Notes under the pieces: model-generated
What the model was told of the DNA's origin: nothing
The model's database searches: none
Seen by the model: only the letters and a program-made list of their open reading frames with translations
Source: Rickettsia typhi
GTDB taxonomy: Bacteria > Pseudomonadota > Alphaproteobacteria > Rickettsiales > Deianiraeaceae
Assembly: GCA_945881985.1 (NCBI GenBank)
Contig: CAMCVL010000007.1
Span: forward strand, 22,860 to 86,859
Length of the DNA stretch: 64,000 bases
Direction: 5' to 3'
In this document: in pieces, positions 35,821-44,374 of the stretch
How the letters are laid out: each line of letters starts with the position of its first letter
How positions within the stretch are numbered: position 1 is the first letter of the stretch
Translations under genes and position numbers: made by a program

Positions 35821-37898
35821 TAGATTGATGCAAAAATATCGTCGCAAATTACCGTTAAATCCGAGCTGATTTTTTGACTTGTAAGGCTTTTAATGTCAGT
35901 ATTTTGCAAGCTTTGCAAAAAGATGCAAAGTGCCATGTTAAAGCAAACAGTTTTTGCGTAAGTTATGTTAGCTTTATCCCCCAAGACTAGCTTTTTAAGC
36001 TCCGCATAGTTAAAATTAACATCCCCGCCCCCAAGGCTTTGAGGCTGTGTATTTTGCAGGTTGCCCTTGTAAAAGACCTCAAAATACAAGACATCCCCAT
36101 TGATATTATTGATTGCAAGGCGATTTAGGTGAAATATTGAAAGCTCATCCATGCCGTCCAAACTATTGACTATTGCAAATGTAAGGTTTGGTTTTAGCAG
36201 CTGCAAAGCCTTTGCATAACCTATTACATCGCTGCTAAAGGTGCCAATTACTTGAAGGCTAAGCTCGTTAAATGGGTTTAGCATTGGACCAAGCAGGTTA
36301 AAGATACTTTTTTTGCCAAATTGCAACCTTGCCTCACGCAGGTTTGCAAGGGCAGGGTGATGCTCTGCGGCATTTAAGAAGTAAAAATTTTGCGGTATAT
36401 TTACATCGCCGTCATTTTTTAAAAGCTCCATTACATCTGCCGAGCCAGAGGCAGAGGACACCGCCCTACCGCCATGCTTAAACACATTGAATTTTGCCAT
36501 TTTTGCTAGCAAAAGCCCTGCTGCGGTGGATACATTAAGCGTGTTTTTACCATCCCCCCCAGTGCCGCAAAGGTCTATGTTTAGCAATTTTTTGTTAATG
36601 TTTTGAGGGGCATTGAAGCAGATTTTTTCACTATCCAGCCTCTTTGCAATTTTAAACAAAAGATTATGATTTATTTGTCTATCTAAATCAACAGAGCATT
36701 CTGCAATTATCTCCACTTGCCTCTTTGTGCTTGTGGTGTTAAAAAGCTCTTTAATTTTTTCATCCCCAGCTTCTGTTTTACTTAAACTAAGCTCAAGGGC
36801 AGCATCAAGCTTTGCGTAGATGTCTGGCCTCTCGTGCTCCATGCAAAGGGGCATTTCATCCCCGTATTCTTGCCCCATTAACTTGCACTTATGCACCGCC
36901 ATGCATGGCGAGCATGCAAGGTGGCTTTGAGAGGTGAAAAATTTATCCTCGTTGCCAAGCTGAGTCATAAATTTATCGGCTGGCGAAAAGCCAAAAAACG
37001 ACAAGGTTGGTATTTTAAAAACCGATGCAACATGCATAAATCCGCTATCGTTAGTAACCGCAAGGCTAAGCCCGCCGCAGTAGCTAATATCCTGTTCAAG
37101 TGGATTATTGTTGTATGGCCTGTAATCGCCCTCGCCTAGTCCAAGGTTTAAAACCTCTTGCTTAAAAGCTGCAAGCCTTGTGTTGTAAAGCTCGCCAAAG
37201 CCAAAAATAGCAATATCAAAGCTATCTTGATACTTTTGCTTAATGTATTTTAAGAGCCTAGCCCATAGCCTTGGGTGTATGCTTTTGTGAGCGTGACTTG
37301 CCGCAATATAAAAGCCAATTGTTGGTTTTGCAAATTGGTGAGGATTAAACTTACCATCCTCAATCTCAATAGGTCGCAAAGTTATGTTTGAGCCGTGAAT
37401 TTTGTTTAGGTCGTCAATTGTTTTTTGCATTCTGTGAGTTTTTAAACAAGCGGTTTTTTGACTTACAGCGTCAGGCTTAATAAAGATTCGTTTAAAAAAT
37501 CCATTAAATGGAAAGCTATTGGTAATAACACTCTTTATTTTTGCCTTTGCAAAAAAAGTAATCAAAGCCCAAAGCTCAGAATTGGGTCTTGTATTAAAAA
37601 AATAGTCAAATTTACATCCTCTAATTTGCTTAATAAGATTAAATAAACTAGTAAATCTAGCTAATTTTTTTTTATCGGTGTCATTGTATTCTATTTTTAA
37701 GATTCCATCTTTTATATATTTACTTAGTAAAAGTTCCGTTATGTATTTGTTGCGTCTTGGGGTAAAGAGTGTTATTTCAAATCCGTCATTGCCGTAAAGA
37801 TCTTTGTAGAAGTTAAAAATTGGCCCAAGTAGTATTGAATCTCCTACTACGATTAGCTTCCAGCCTGCAATACCAATTTTTACCTTTTGCCCCGCCAT
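35820..37898 (-). CDS. trpD: Fusion: glycosyltransferase family 9 (heptosyltransferase-like) with anthranilate phosphoribosyltransferase
   Basis: 692 residues in one frame. Residues about 14-365 are a GT9-type ADP-heptose transferase: N-terminal strand LIVVGDSILLGPIFN, central TIGFYIAASHAHKSIHPRLW and the nucleotide-site signature TNDSGFMHVASVFKIPTLSF with FFG. Residues about 375-690 are TrpD: CGTGGDGKNTLNVSTAAG (444-461, PRPP loop), FKHGGRAVSSASGSADV, AEHHPALANLREAR and SIFNLLGPMLNPF. The TrpD N-terminal helical domain (378-430) looks shortened. The two halves serve unrelated pathways (LPS core and tryptophan). No stop or frame change separates them. birA starts at its stop. Confidence 0.85.
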   Translation of the reverse strand: MAGQKVKIGIAGWKLIVVGDSILLGPIFNFYKDLYGNDGFEITLFTPRRNKYITELLLSKYIKDGILKIEYNDTDKKKLARFTSLFNLIKQIRGCKFDYFFNTRPNSELWALITFFAKAKIKSVITNSFPFNGFFKRIFIKPDAVSQKTACLKTHRMQKTIDDLNKIHGSNITLRPIEIEDGKFNPHQFAKPTIGFYIAASHAHKSIHPRLWARLLKYIKQKYQDSFDIAIFGFGELYNTRLAAFKQEVLNLGLGEGDYRPYNNNPLEQDISYCGGLSLAVTNDSGFMHVASVFKIPTLSFFGFSPADKFMTQLGNEDKFFTSQSHLACSPCMAVHKCKLMGQEYGDEMPLCMEHERPDIYAKLDAALELSLSKTEAGDEKIKELFNTTSTKRQVEIIAECSVDLDRQINHNLLFKIAKRLDSEKICFNAPQNINKKLLNIDLCGTGGDGKNTLNVSTAAGLLLAKMAKFNVFKHGGRAVSSASGSADVMELLKNDGDVNIPQNFYFLNAAEHHPALANLREARLQFGKKSIFNLLGPMLNPFNELSLQVIGTFSSDVIGYAKALQLLKPNLTFAIVNSLDGMDELSIFHLNRLAINNINGDVLYFEVFYKGNLQNTQPQSLGGGDVNFNYAELKKLVLGDKANITYAKTVCFNMALCIFLQSLQNTDIKSLTSQKISSDLTVICDDIFASI

Positions 37899-37932
37899 AA
37901 AAATGCAGTAAAATGTTTTAAATTATGATATA

Positions 37933-38961
37933 TTATATCAGACCTTTTTTAATCAAAAGCTCCGCTATTTGTACCGAGTTTAAAGCTGCACCCTTGCCAT
38001 AAACATTATCGGCAACTATCCACATATTTATGCAGTTTGGCTTGCTTGTGTCCACTCTTAGACGGGATACAAAAACTGGGAAGGTTCTAACGCAGTCTCT
38101 AGGGGTTGCGTATTGGTTGTTGTCTGGGCTGTCCTGCAGTAAAACACCATCTGCGGATTCAAGGATTTTGCGAATTTGCTCGATGTTTTGAAAAGGTTTT
38201 TCAAACTCAACATTTACGGACTCACAGTGGCAGGTAAAAACAGGCACCCTTACGCAGGTTGCTGATACTTCAATTTTTGGGTCAAGAATTTTTTTAGTTT
38301 CAACCTCCATCTTCCATTCCTCCTTGGTTTTGCCGCCTTCCATAAAGCTGTCAATATGAGGGATGCAGTTAAAGGAAATGTCTTTTGTAAATTTTTGCGG
38401 CTTGTTAAGGTTAGCTCTGCCCTCAAAATGCGTCTTGGTGTGATTGTAAAGCTCATCCATAGCCTCCTTGCCAGCACCGGAGACGGACTGATAGGTGGAC
38501 ACAACGATTCTTTTAATGCCAAACTTGTCGTGCAGTGGTTTAAGTGGCACCAGCATTTGCGCGGTTGAGCAGTTTGGGTTTGCAATTATGCCCTTTGCCT
38601 TAAAGCCTTCAACGGCATCTGGGTTAACCTCTGGTATTATAAGCGGCACCTCTGGGTCCATCCTAAAATAAGAAGTATTATCAATAACCACAGCACCCTT
38701 GCTTGCTGCAAGCGGTGCAAACTCCTTTGAAACAGAAGAGCCAGGGGATGACAAAACTATATCTGTGCCTCTAAAATCAAATGTAGCAAGGTTTTGCACC
38801 TTTACTATTTGCTCGCCAATTTTAATATCCTTGCCGGCAGACCTAGCCGATGCTAAGGGTGTTATTTTTGAATACGGAAAGCCCCTTTCAAGCAAAACAT
38901 CAATCATCTTGCGGCCAACATTGCCAGTGGCACCTGCTACTGCTATGGAGTATTTTTTCAT
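37933..38961 (-). CDS. asd: Aspartate-semialdehyde dehydrogenase
   Basis: NADPH-dependent reductive dephosphorylation of aspartyl phosphate, the branch point to lysine/DAP, threonine and methionine. 342 residues. VAGATGNVGRKMIDVL binds NADP, the nucleophile is in IIANPNCSTAQM, and later segments ISTYQSVSGAGKEAMDEL and EVSATCVRVPVF are conserved. The ATG at 38961 gives the usual N-terminus (KKYSIAVAGATG). It lies 34 bases before the GT9-TrpD gene. Homoserine dehydrogenase is at 1.1-2.3 kb. Confidence 0.96.
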   Translation of the reverse strand: MKKYSIAVAGATGNVGRKMIDVLLERGFPYSKITPLASARSAGKDIKIGEQIVKVQNLATFDFRGTDIVLSSPGSSVSKEFAPLAASKGAVVIDNTSYFRMDPEVPLIIPEVNPDAVEGFKAKGIIANPNCSTAQMLVPLKPLHDKFGIKRIVVSTYQSVSGAGKEAMDELYNHTKTHFEGRANLNKPQKFTKDISFNCIPHIDSFMEGGKTKEEWKMEVETKKILDPKIEVSATCVRVPVFTCHCESVNVEFEKPFQNIEQIRKILESADGVLLQDSPDNNQYATPRDCVRTFPVFVSRLRVDTSKPNCINMWIVADNVYGKGAALNSVQIAELLIKKGLI

Positions 38962-39120
38962 ACACAAAAAACAAAAATTAAAAATATTTAGGCTTAAATG
39001 TAAAGCGGCTAAAATTAAAATCAACTAATTAATCATTAAAAAAGAATATTGTCTTGCTTTTTACAAAATGTGTTTTAAGTTGTGTCGTATTTTATGATTA
39101 ATATTTTTATTGTCTACGCA

Positions 39121-40545
39121 ATGACAGGCACAACTTTATATGACAAAATTTGGTCGCAGCACAAAATTCAAACTAACAACGAGGACTCCCTTATTTACAT
39201 AGACAGGCAGCTGATACACGAGGTAACAAGCCCTCAGGCTTTTGAGGGCATAGAGCTTGCCGGGCGTAAGGTTAAAAATCCTAGCTTTAATCTTGCAGTT
39301 GCCGACCACAATGTGCCAACTGACGGCCACTGGAGGCAAGGTGGCATAAAGGATAAAGAGTCGAGAGACCAAGTTGCAGCTCTTGAGGAAAACTGCAAAA
39401 AACATGGCATTAGGGTTTTTTCCTTAGGTGATGTTAATCAGGGTATAGTGCATGTTGTGGGGCCCGAGCTTGGCTTTACTCAACCGGGTATGACAATTGT
39501 TTGCGGAGATTCTCACACATCAACACACGGGGCGTTTGGTGCTTTGGCTTTTGGCATAGGTACAAGCGAGGTGGAGCATGTTTTGGCTACCCAAACACTC
39601 AGGCAAAAAAAATCCAAAAATATGCTTGTTAAAGTTAATGGCAAGCTGCAAAATGGCGTGCGTGCAAAGGATGTAATAATGGCTATAATTGGCAAACTTG
39701 GCACCGCAGGCGGCACTGGCTATGTTATTGAATACGCAGGCGAGGCAATTGAAGCCCTTAGCATAGAACAAAGAATGACAATCTGCAACATGACAATTGA
39801 GGCTGGTGCTAGGGCGGGGCTTATAGCTCCTGACGAAAAAACTTTTGAATATCTAAGGGGCAAGGAACTATCACCAAAGGGCAAGGCTTTTGACGATGCT
39901 CTTGCCTACTGGAAGACTTTAAAAACCGACTCTGATGCAATCTTTGATGCTAAAATTGAGCTTGATGCAAACACACTTGAGCCTCAAATTACATGGGGAA
40001 CAAGCCCTGAGGATGTTTGCGGAATATCCGGCTCAATACCTTTTGCAAGTAGCTATGCTAACGAGGGTCGTAGAGAATCTTTTAAAAGATCAATTGCTTA
40101 CATGGGTATAGAGGAGGGGCAAAAAATTACAGATATATCAATAGACAAAGTATTTATCGGCTCCTGCACAAATGCAAGAATTGAGGACTTTAGAGACGCA
40201 GCCGCCCTTGCTGACAAGTTTGTTAAGGCTGGCAAAAAAATTGCACCAAACATTAAACTTGCTATGGTTGTGCCGGGCTCGGGGCTTGTTAAGATACAGG
40301 CGGAACAGGAGGGTCTTGACAAAATTTTTATTGCAGCAGGATTTGAATGGCGTGAGCCGGGGTGCTCTATGTGCCTTGCTATGAACAACGACAGACTAAG
40401 CGATGGCGAAAGATGCGTTTCAACATCCAATCGTAACTTTGAAGGCAGGCAGGGCAGAGGGGGGCGAACCCATCTTGCAAGCCCAATTACCGCGGTTGCA
40501 AGTGCTTTTGCTGGCAAGATTGCAAGTCCAAGCTCCTTAGTTTAG
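39121..40545 (+). CDS. leuC: 3-isopropylmalate dehydratase large subunit
   Basis: 474-residue aconitase-family [4Fe-4S] enzyme for leucine synthesis. The cluster cysteines are in [13 protein letters not shown] and [11 protein letters not shown]. Substrate-side segments are [19 protein letters not shown] and [30 protein letters not shown], and [13 protein letters not shown] near the C-terminus is the family signature. leuD and leuB are not adjacent. The ATG at 39121 is used; the upstream in-frame ATG at 39082 would add a hydrophobic stretch. Confidence 0.96.
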   Translation: MTGTTLYDKIWSQHKIQTNNEDSLIYIDRQLIHEVTSPQAFEGIELAGRKVKNPSFNLAVADHNVPTDGHWRQGGIKDKESRDQVAALEENCKKHGIRVFSLGDVNQGIVHVVGPELGFTQPGMTIVCGDSHTSTHGAFGALAFGIGTSEVEHVLATQTLRQKKSKNMLVKVNGKLQNGVRAKDVIMAIIGKLGTAGGTGYVIEYAGEAIEALSIEQRMTICNMTIEAGARAGLIAPDEKTFEYLRGKELSPKGKAFDDALAYWKTLKTDSDAIFDAKIELDANTLEPQITWGTSPEDVCGISGSIPFASSYANEGRRESFKRSIAYMGIEEGQKITDISIDKVFIGSCTNARIEDFRDAAALADKFVKAGKKIAPNIKLAMVVPGSGLVKIQAEQEGLDKIFIAAGFEWREPGCSMCLAMNNDRLSDGERCVSTSNRNFEGRQGRGGRTHLASPITAVASAFAGKIASPSSLV

Positions 40546-40643
40546 TGATATTTTTTAAAGAAAATGTAATTATTTGTTGACTAACAAAAATTGCTGTGTA
40601 GACTTGATTGAATTCTATTTTTATAATTTAGTTTTAATTTGTT

Positions 40644-41222
40644 ATGACTTTTCTTAGAAGGATTATTCCAGGTAGCAAGTTTGCTCAGTCTCTTGCACTT
40701 ACTGAAAAACTAGTTTCAAGCCAAAAAACAACAAAGGTTGTTAAGGGTGGTCGTAATTTTACCTATGCCGTTACTGTTATCGTGGGCGATGGCAACGGTA
40801 GATTTGGCTTTGGTAGAGGCAAAGCAAAAGAAATGGTAAATGCTCGTAAAAAAGCATTCAATTCCGCTAAAAAAAGATTGCACTCCGTTGCAATTAGGGA
40901 CAAAAGAACCGTATCTCACACAGTTATGGGTTCTTGCGGTGCAAGTAGTGTGTTAATTAGGCCAGCAAGACCCGGTACAGGTGTTATTGCAGGTGGTGCA
41001 GTAAAACAATTGCTTGAAATTATCGGTTTTAAAGATGTTGTTTGCAAATCTTTTGGCTCATCAGCTAACAAAAATGCTATGGTAATTGCAACTATAGATG
41101 CACTATCTCAACTTTGTTCAATTAGTACTCTTGCAAGTCTTAGGGGTAAAACACCAAGTCAATTGCTTCGTAAAACTGAGGTTGCGAGTGAACCTGAAGA
41201 GTCTCAAACTACAGCTGCATAA
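40644..41222 (+). CDS. rpsE: 30S ribosomal protein S5
   Basis: 192 residues. The S5 signature region is intact: KVVKGGRNFTYAVTVIVGDG, GRFGFGRGKAKEMVNA, then RPARPGTGVIAGGAVKQLLE and CKSFGSSANKNAMVIATIDAL. S5 helps decoding accuracy. In nearly all bacteria rpsE lies in the spc operon between rplR and rpmD. Here the flanks are leuC and a tRNA, so it is a displaced copy or the gene was moved. The sequence is somewhat divergent from consensus but no key region is lost. Whether a second copy exists elsewhere cannot be seen. Confidence 0.93.
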   Translation: MTFLRRIIPGSKFAQSLALTEKLVSSQKTTKVVKGGRNFTYAVTVIVGDGNGRFGFGRGKAKEMVNARKKAFNSAKKRLHSVAIRDKRTVSHTVMGSCGASSVLIRPARPGTGVIAGGAVKQLLEIIGFKDVVCKSFGSSANKNAMVIATIDALSQLCSISTLASLRGKTPSQLLRKTEVASEPEESQTTAA

Positions 41223-41251
41223 TCATTGCTCTTGATTACCCATTTTACTCT

Positions 41252-41328
41252 GGGCGATTAGTTCAGCTGATTAGAACGCAGCTTTGACGTAGCTGAGGTC
41301 GGGGGTTTGAGTCCCTCATCGCCCACCA
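41252..41328 (+). tRNA. tRNA-Val (anticodon GAC)
   Basis: 77 bases with acceptor arms gggcgat/atcgccc, discriminator A and encoded CCA. The anticodon stem and loop cagct-ttgacgt-agctg gives GAC. The T arm is gggggtttgagtccctc. It follows rpsE by about 30 bases. Confidence 0.95.
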
Positions 41329-41800
41329 CTAAAAAATCTAAAGCATGATTACAATTGCATCTCTTTACCTTTGTAGCACCGCCTTTGTAACGCCACCTTT
41401 TTAACGCCGCCATACACTCATTAACCAGCATGCCCGCCACCCCTTTATGTAAAAATTGTAGCAAAGATGGGCAAGATTTTTAGTACCAAAGGATAGCTCT
41501 GGTTCATCTAGGTTTGTGTAATCTTTATAGCAATGATACAAAGGGGCTGGGTAGGAGGATTTACAATAGGAATGAGTATCAAGAGATATCTAATTACTAC
41601 AGAAAATTGTTATAATGGATATTTGTTTGTTGCTATTTTGGCAAGGTGTTTTAACCTTAATTGCAAATAAAAACTTAAATGAAAACGCTGCAAAACTCAC
41701 GACTTTAAACTTGCATTTTATTATTTTTACATTACATTTTTATCAAGAGGCTTGTGCCTGTAATTAAAATTGCATTATGTTAATTTATTAACAATCCGTT
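41329..41800. other. Intergenic stretch, no gene seen
   Basis: 472 bases between tRNA-Val and the Panacea gene. A short patch near 41379-41412 repeats the words cctttgtaacgcc and ctttttaacgccgcc. No ORF, RNA gene or clear promoter could be supported; the last 100 bases are AT-rich and probably carry the promoter of the next operon. Confidence 0.4.
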
Positions 41801-42460
41801 ATGAAAGCCGTAGATGTAGCAAAAGACCTAATTTTTTTGATGGATATATACAATATTGGTACTGAAAATACACCAAAAGGTAAAAATGTTGAGCTTAGCA
41901 ACACAAAATTGCAAAAAATAATGTATATAGTAATGGGAGTTGCTTTAAAGGTTGACATGATACCAAAAACATCGGTGTTAAACAATGAAGGAAAAGTTGT
42001 TCTATCTCTGTTTGACGAACTACCTGAAGCTTGGCCATATGGACCTGTTTTTAAAAATATTTACCAAAACTATTCTCAATTAACTACCGAAGCTTTTAGT
42101 GTGAACTACAAACCATTTTACGAAGTAAAAGAAGGCAAGAGTATATCTCAACAAAGAGATGAGGAGATAATGAAGTACATCTTGCAAGAGTTTATTGTCA
42201 GCAACATTCCAAAGAAAAAAGCTTTGGAATTAAGTAATTGGTCGCATCAAGATGGTTCACCTTGGAAATTTGTCTGCGATAAATACAATACTTTTGGATG
42301 TAAAATTGAAAGTTTTTTAATAAAAGGCTATTTTGATAAGTTGCAAAAAGAAGATCTTTTTAATCTTGATATAGATAAGATAAAATCTAAAGCAGATGAA
42401 ATAAGAAACAAATATACCAAAGAGTATGAGAAACCAAAGATAGCATTTGAAAACAAATAG
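41801..42460 (+). CDS. panA: Panacea (SocA-like) domain antitoxin
   Basis: 219 residues that fit the Panacea/DUF4065 domain. The N-terminal helix VAKDLIFLMDIY is followed by LSNTKLQKIMYIVMGVAL (consensus lt..KLqKLlYf), then LPEAWPYGPVFKNIYQNYSQ (consensus eAw.yGPV...vy) and ELSNWSHQDGSPWKFV (consensus lS..tH...sPW). The C-terminus is a charged tail. Panacea proteins are chaperone-like antitoxins that bind a hydrophobic or membrane toxin encoded beside them. The next gene starts 25 bases downstream and fits the role of the toxin. Confidence 0.82.
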   Translation: MKAVDVAKDLIFLMDIYNIGTENTPKGKNVELSNTKLQKIMYIVMGVALKVDMIPKTSVLNNEGKVVLSLFDELPEAWPYGPVFKNIYQNYSQLTTEAFSVNYKPFYEVKEGKSISQQRDEEIMKYILQEFIVSNIPKKKALELSNWSHQDGSPWKFVCDKYNTFGCKIESFLIKGYFDKLQKEDLFNLDIDKIKSKADEIRNKYTKEYEKPKIAFENK

Positions 42461-42485
42461 ATGATTGTAAATTTTTTATGACATT

Positions 42486-42923
42486 ATGAATGACATTATG
42501 AGGAACGAACTTACTGACGAAGATATAGCTAAAAAGGAAATAGAATTTTTGGAAAAACAATTTAAAAAACAAAAATTCACTGAATCGGCAAAAGATGATG
42601 ATGCTTTAACTGAAGGAGATTCTGAGGCTTCTGAAATTAAAAAACGTTCTGAAATTGACACTCAAATGAAGCAAACAAAAGCCAAACAGCTTGAAGATGA
42701 CAGATTTAGTAAAAAAAGTTGGTCGCACTTTATAATGGGTTATTTAAGTGCTTTTACATTATTGCTGTTTTTTACCATTTGGATTGGGTATTCTATAAAA
42801 CTTAGTCCAGTTACGCTAAATATATTAATATCGGTTGGTTTTACAAAGGTTGTTGCAATAGCCTATATTGTGGTTAAGCATTTTTACCCGCTAGATGAAA
42901 TAAAAAGAATAAAAAATAACTAA
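42486..42923 (+). CDS. Two-TM membrane protein, candidate toxin partner of the Panacea gene
   Basis: 145 residues. The first 80 are charged and predicted helical or coiled (EIEFLEKQFKKQKF and a long KRSEIDTQMKQTKAKQ stretch). Then come two hydrophobic segments, FIMGYLSAFTLLLFFTIWIG (about 82-101) and VTLNILISVGFTKVVAIAYIVV (about 108-129), and a short basic end. No enzymatic motif is seen. Membrane-active toxins of this size are known partners of Panacea antitoxins. The second start (42498) is possible. It is not recognised from any named family. Confidence 0.6.
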   Translation: MNDIMRNELTDEDIAKKEIEFLEKQFKKQKFTESAKDDDALTEGDSEASEIKKRSEIDTQMKQTKAKQLEDDRFSKKSWSHFIMGYLSAFTLLLFFTIWIGYSIKLSPVTLNILISVGFTKVVAIAYIVVKHFYPLDEIKRIKNN

Positions 42924-42945
42924 AATTATCTTTTTTAAAGTGGCT

Positions 42946-44139
42946 ATGACACAAAAATCTACGCATAATTTTGCCGTGATTGGCATGGGGATGAACGGAA
43001 TGCTTAATGCAATCTGCCTTGCTGGACTAAGGCTTGCAAGTGGCGATGCCCCAAGTGTTTGCATTATGGACAAGGATGCCGAGCCTTTAAAGAGGTTTGA
43101 GCTTGACAATCGCACAATTGCACTCTCTGGCTTTACAACAAATTTACTTAGTGAGCTTAAGATTGACATTGAGGCGGAGCCCTTGGGCGTTATAGATTAT
43201 ATATATACCTTTGAAAAATCTACAAAGCCAATCCTTGAGTTTGCAAAGGAGCAAAATAACAATGAGCCAATCGGGTGGATAGTTAGGGGCGGCGTGCTTT
43301 TAAAGGCTCTTTACAACAAAATGCAGGAGCTTAGCAATATTGAAATTAAAAACGGATATGAAATCACCGAGCTTGCAAGCACAGCTGACCTTGCCCTAAT
43401 TAACGGGGGGCAACTTGGGGCGGAGCTTTGCGTGGTGTGCGATGGCAAAACATCGCCGTCAGCTAAGTTACTTGGGGTAAAAAGATACGGTAGTAGCTAC
43501 AATCAAAAAGCCTTGAGCTTTGTAATAGAGCACGAGGCAGAGCATAAAAACATTGCAGTGGAGCAGTTTACGCCAAATGGACCTTTTGCCACCTTGCCGC
43601 TTGCAAATAAAAATCAAAGCGGGGTTGTTTGGTCCCTTAACGGCACCCTTGCAGATGCCCTGCTTGCCATGCCTCAGCACAGGCTAGTTATGCACTTAAA
43701 CGAGGAGTGTAAAAGGCTTAAAAATATAGGCTTTGTTAAGCAAATTGTTAGCAAGCCAAGAGTCTATCCTTTAAGCATATCTGTGCTTAGTAAAATGTAT
43801 TGCGGCAGATTTTATTTTGCCGGCGATGCTTATAACGCAATCCACCCCGTTGCCGGGCAGGCTTTTAACATGGGCGTTAAAGATGCTGCAATCTTAAAAG
43901 AGGCGGTGCAAGGTCATTTAAGCTTAGGCTTAGATGCTGGACTTGCAACCTGCCTAAACGAGGCTGCAAACGCCAGAATCAAGCATCACCTCTCCTTAAA
44001 TATTGCAACACATTTTTTGGTAAAACTCTACTCAAATGCAAATCCGCTCACAAAACTAATCCGCACGGCTGGGCTTGATGTTTTTAATCAAATTAGCCCC
44101 CTAAAAAACCTTGCCTTTAAAAACGCAAGCGGAATGTAA
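42946..44139 (+). CDS. ubiH: UbiH/UbiF-family FAD-dependent hydroxylase
   Basis: 397 residues of the ubiquinone-ring hydroxylase family. The FAD-binding glycine motif is VIGMGMNGMLNA, the DG motif is VVCDGKTSPSAKLLG, and the second FAD site FAGDAYNAIHPVAGQAFNMG matches the family signature (GDAaH.ihPvaGqGfN.G). NGPFATLPL is also conserved. It adds one hydroxyl in quinone biosynthesis; which position (C5, C6 or C8) cannot be decided. The GTG at 42940 and the ATG at 42946 are alternatives. Confidence 0.88.
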   Translation: MTQKSTHNFAVIGMGMNGMLNAICLAGLRLASGDAPSVCIMDKDAEPLKRFELDNRTIALSGFTTNLLSELKIDIEAEPLGVIDYIYTFEKSTKPILEFAKEQNNNEPIGWIVRGGVLLKALYNKMQELSNIEIKNGYEITELASTADLALINGGQLGAELCVVCDGKTSPSAKLLGVKRYGSSYNQKALSFVIEHEAEHKNIAVEQFTPNGPFATLPLANKNQSGVVWSLNGTLADALLAMPQHRLVMHLNEECKRLKNIGFVKQIVSKPRVYPLSISVLSKMYCGRFYFAGDAYNAIHPVAGQAFNMGVKDAAILKEAVQGHLSLGLDAGLATCLNEAANARIKHHLSLNIATHFLVKLYSNANPLTKLIRTAGLDVFNQISPLKNLAFKNASGM

Positions 44140-44374
44140 ATATACAATTTATCTACGCCCACTTAACAAAGAGCTGGCGTTGATGATATTAACCTGTAAA
44201 ACAATTTTAACCAAAATAAATTAACAATATTTTTAAATTATAAAAACTATAACGAAAAAGATTGCTTTTAAAAAAATATATAATAATTTTGTAAAATTGA
44301 ATCAACTGTAAGTAAAAAACTAATTTATTATCCAGTTGGTCAATTAGTATGTATATTGTTTTTTACTTTGAAAA

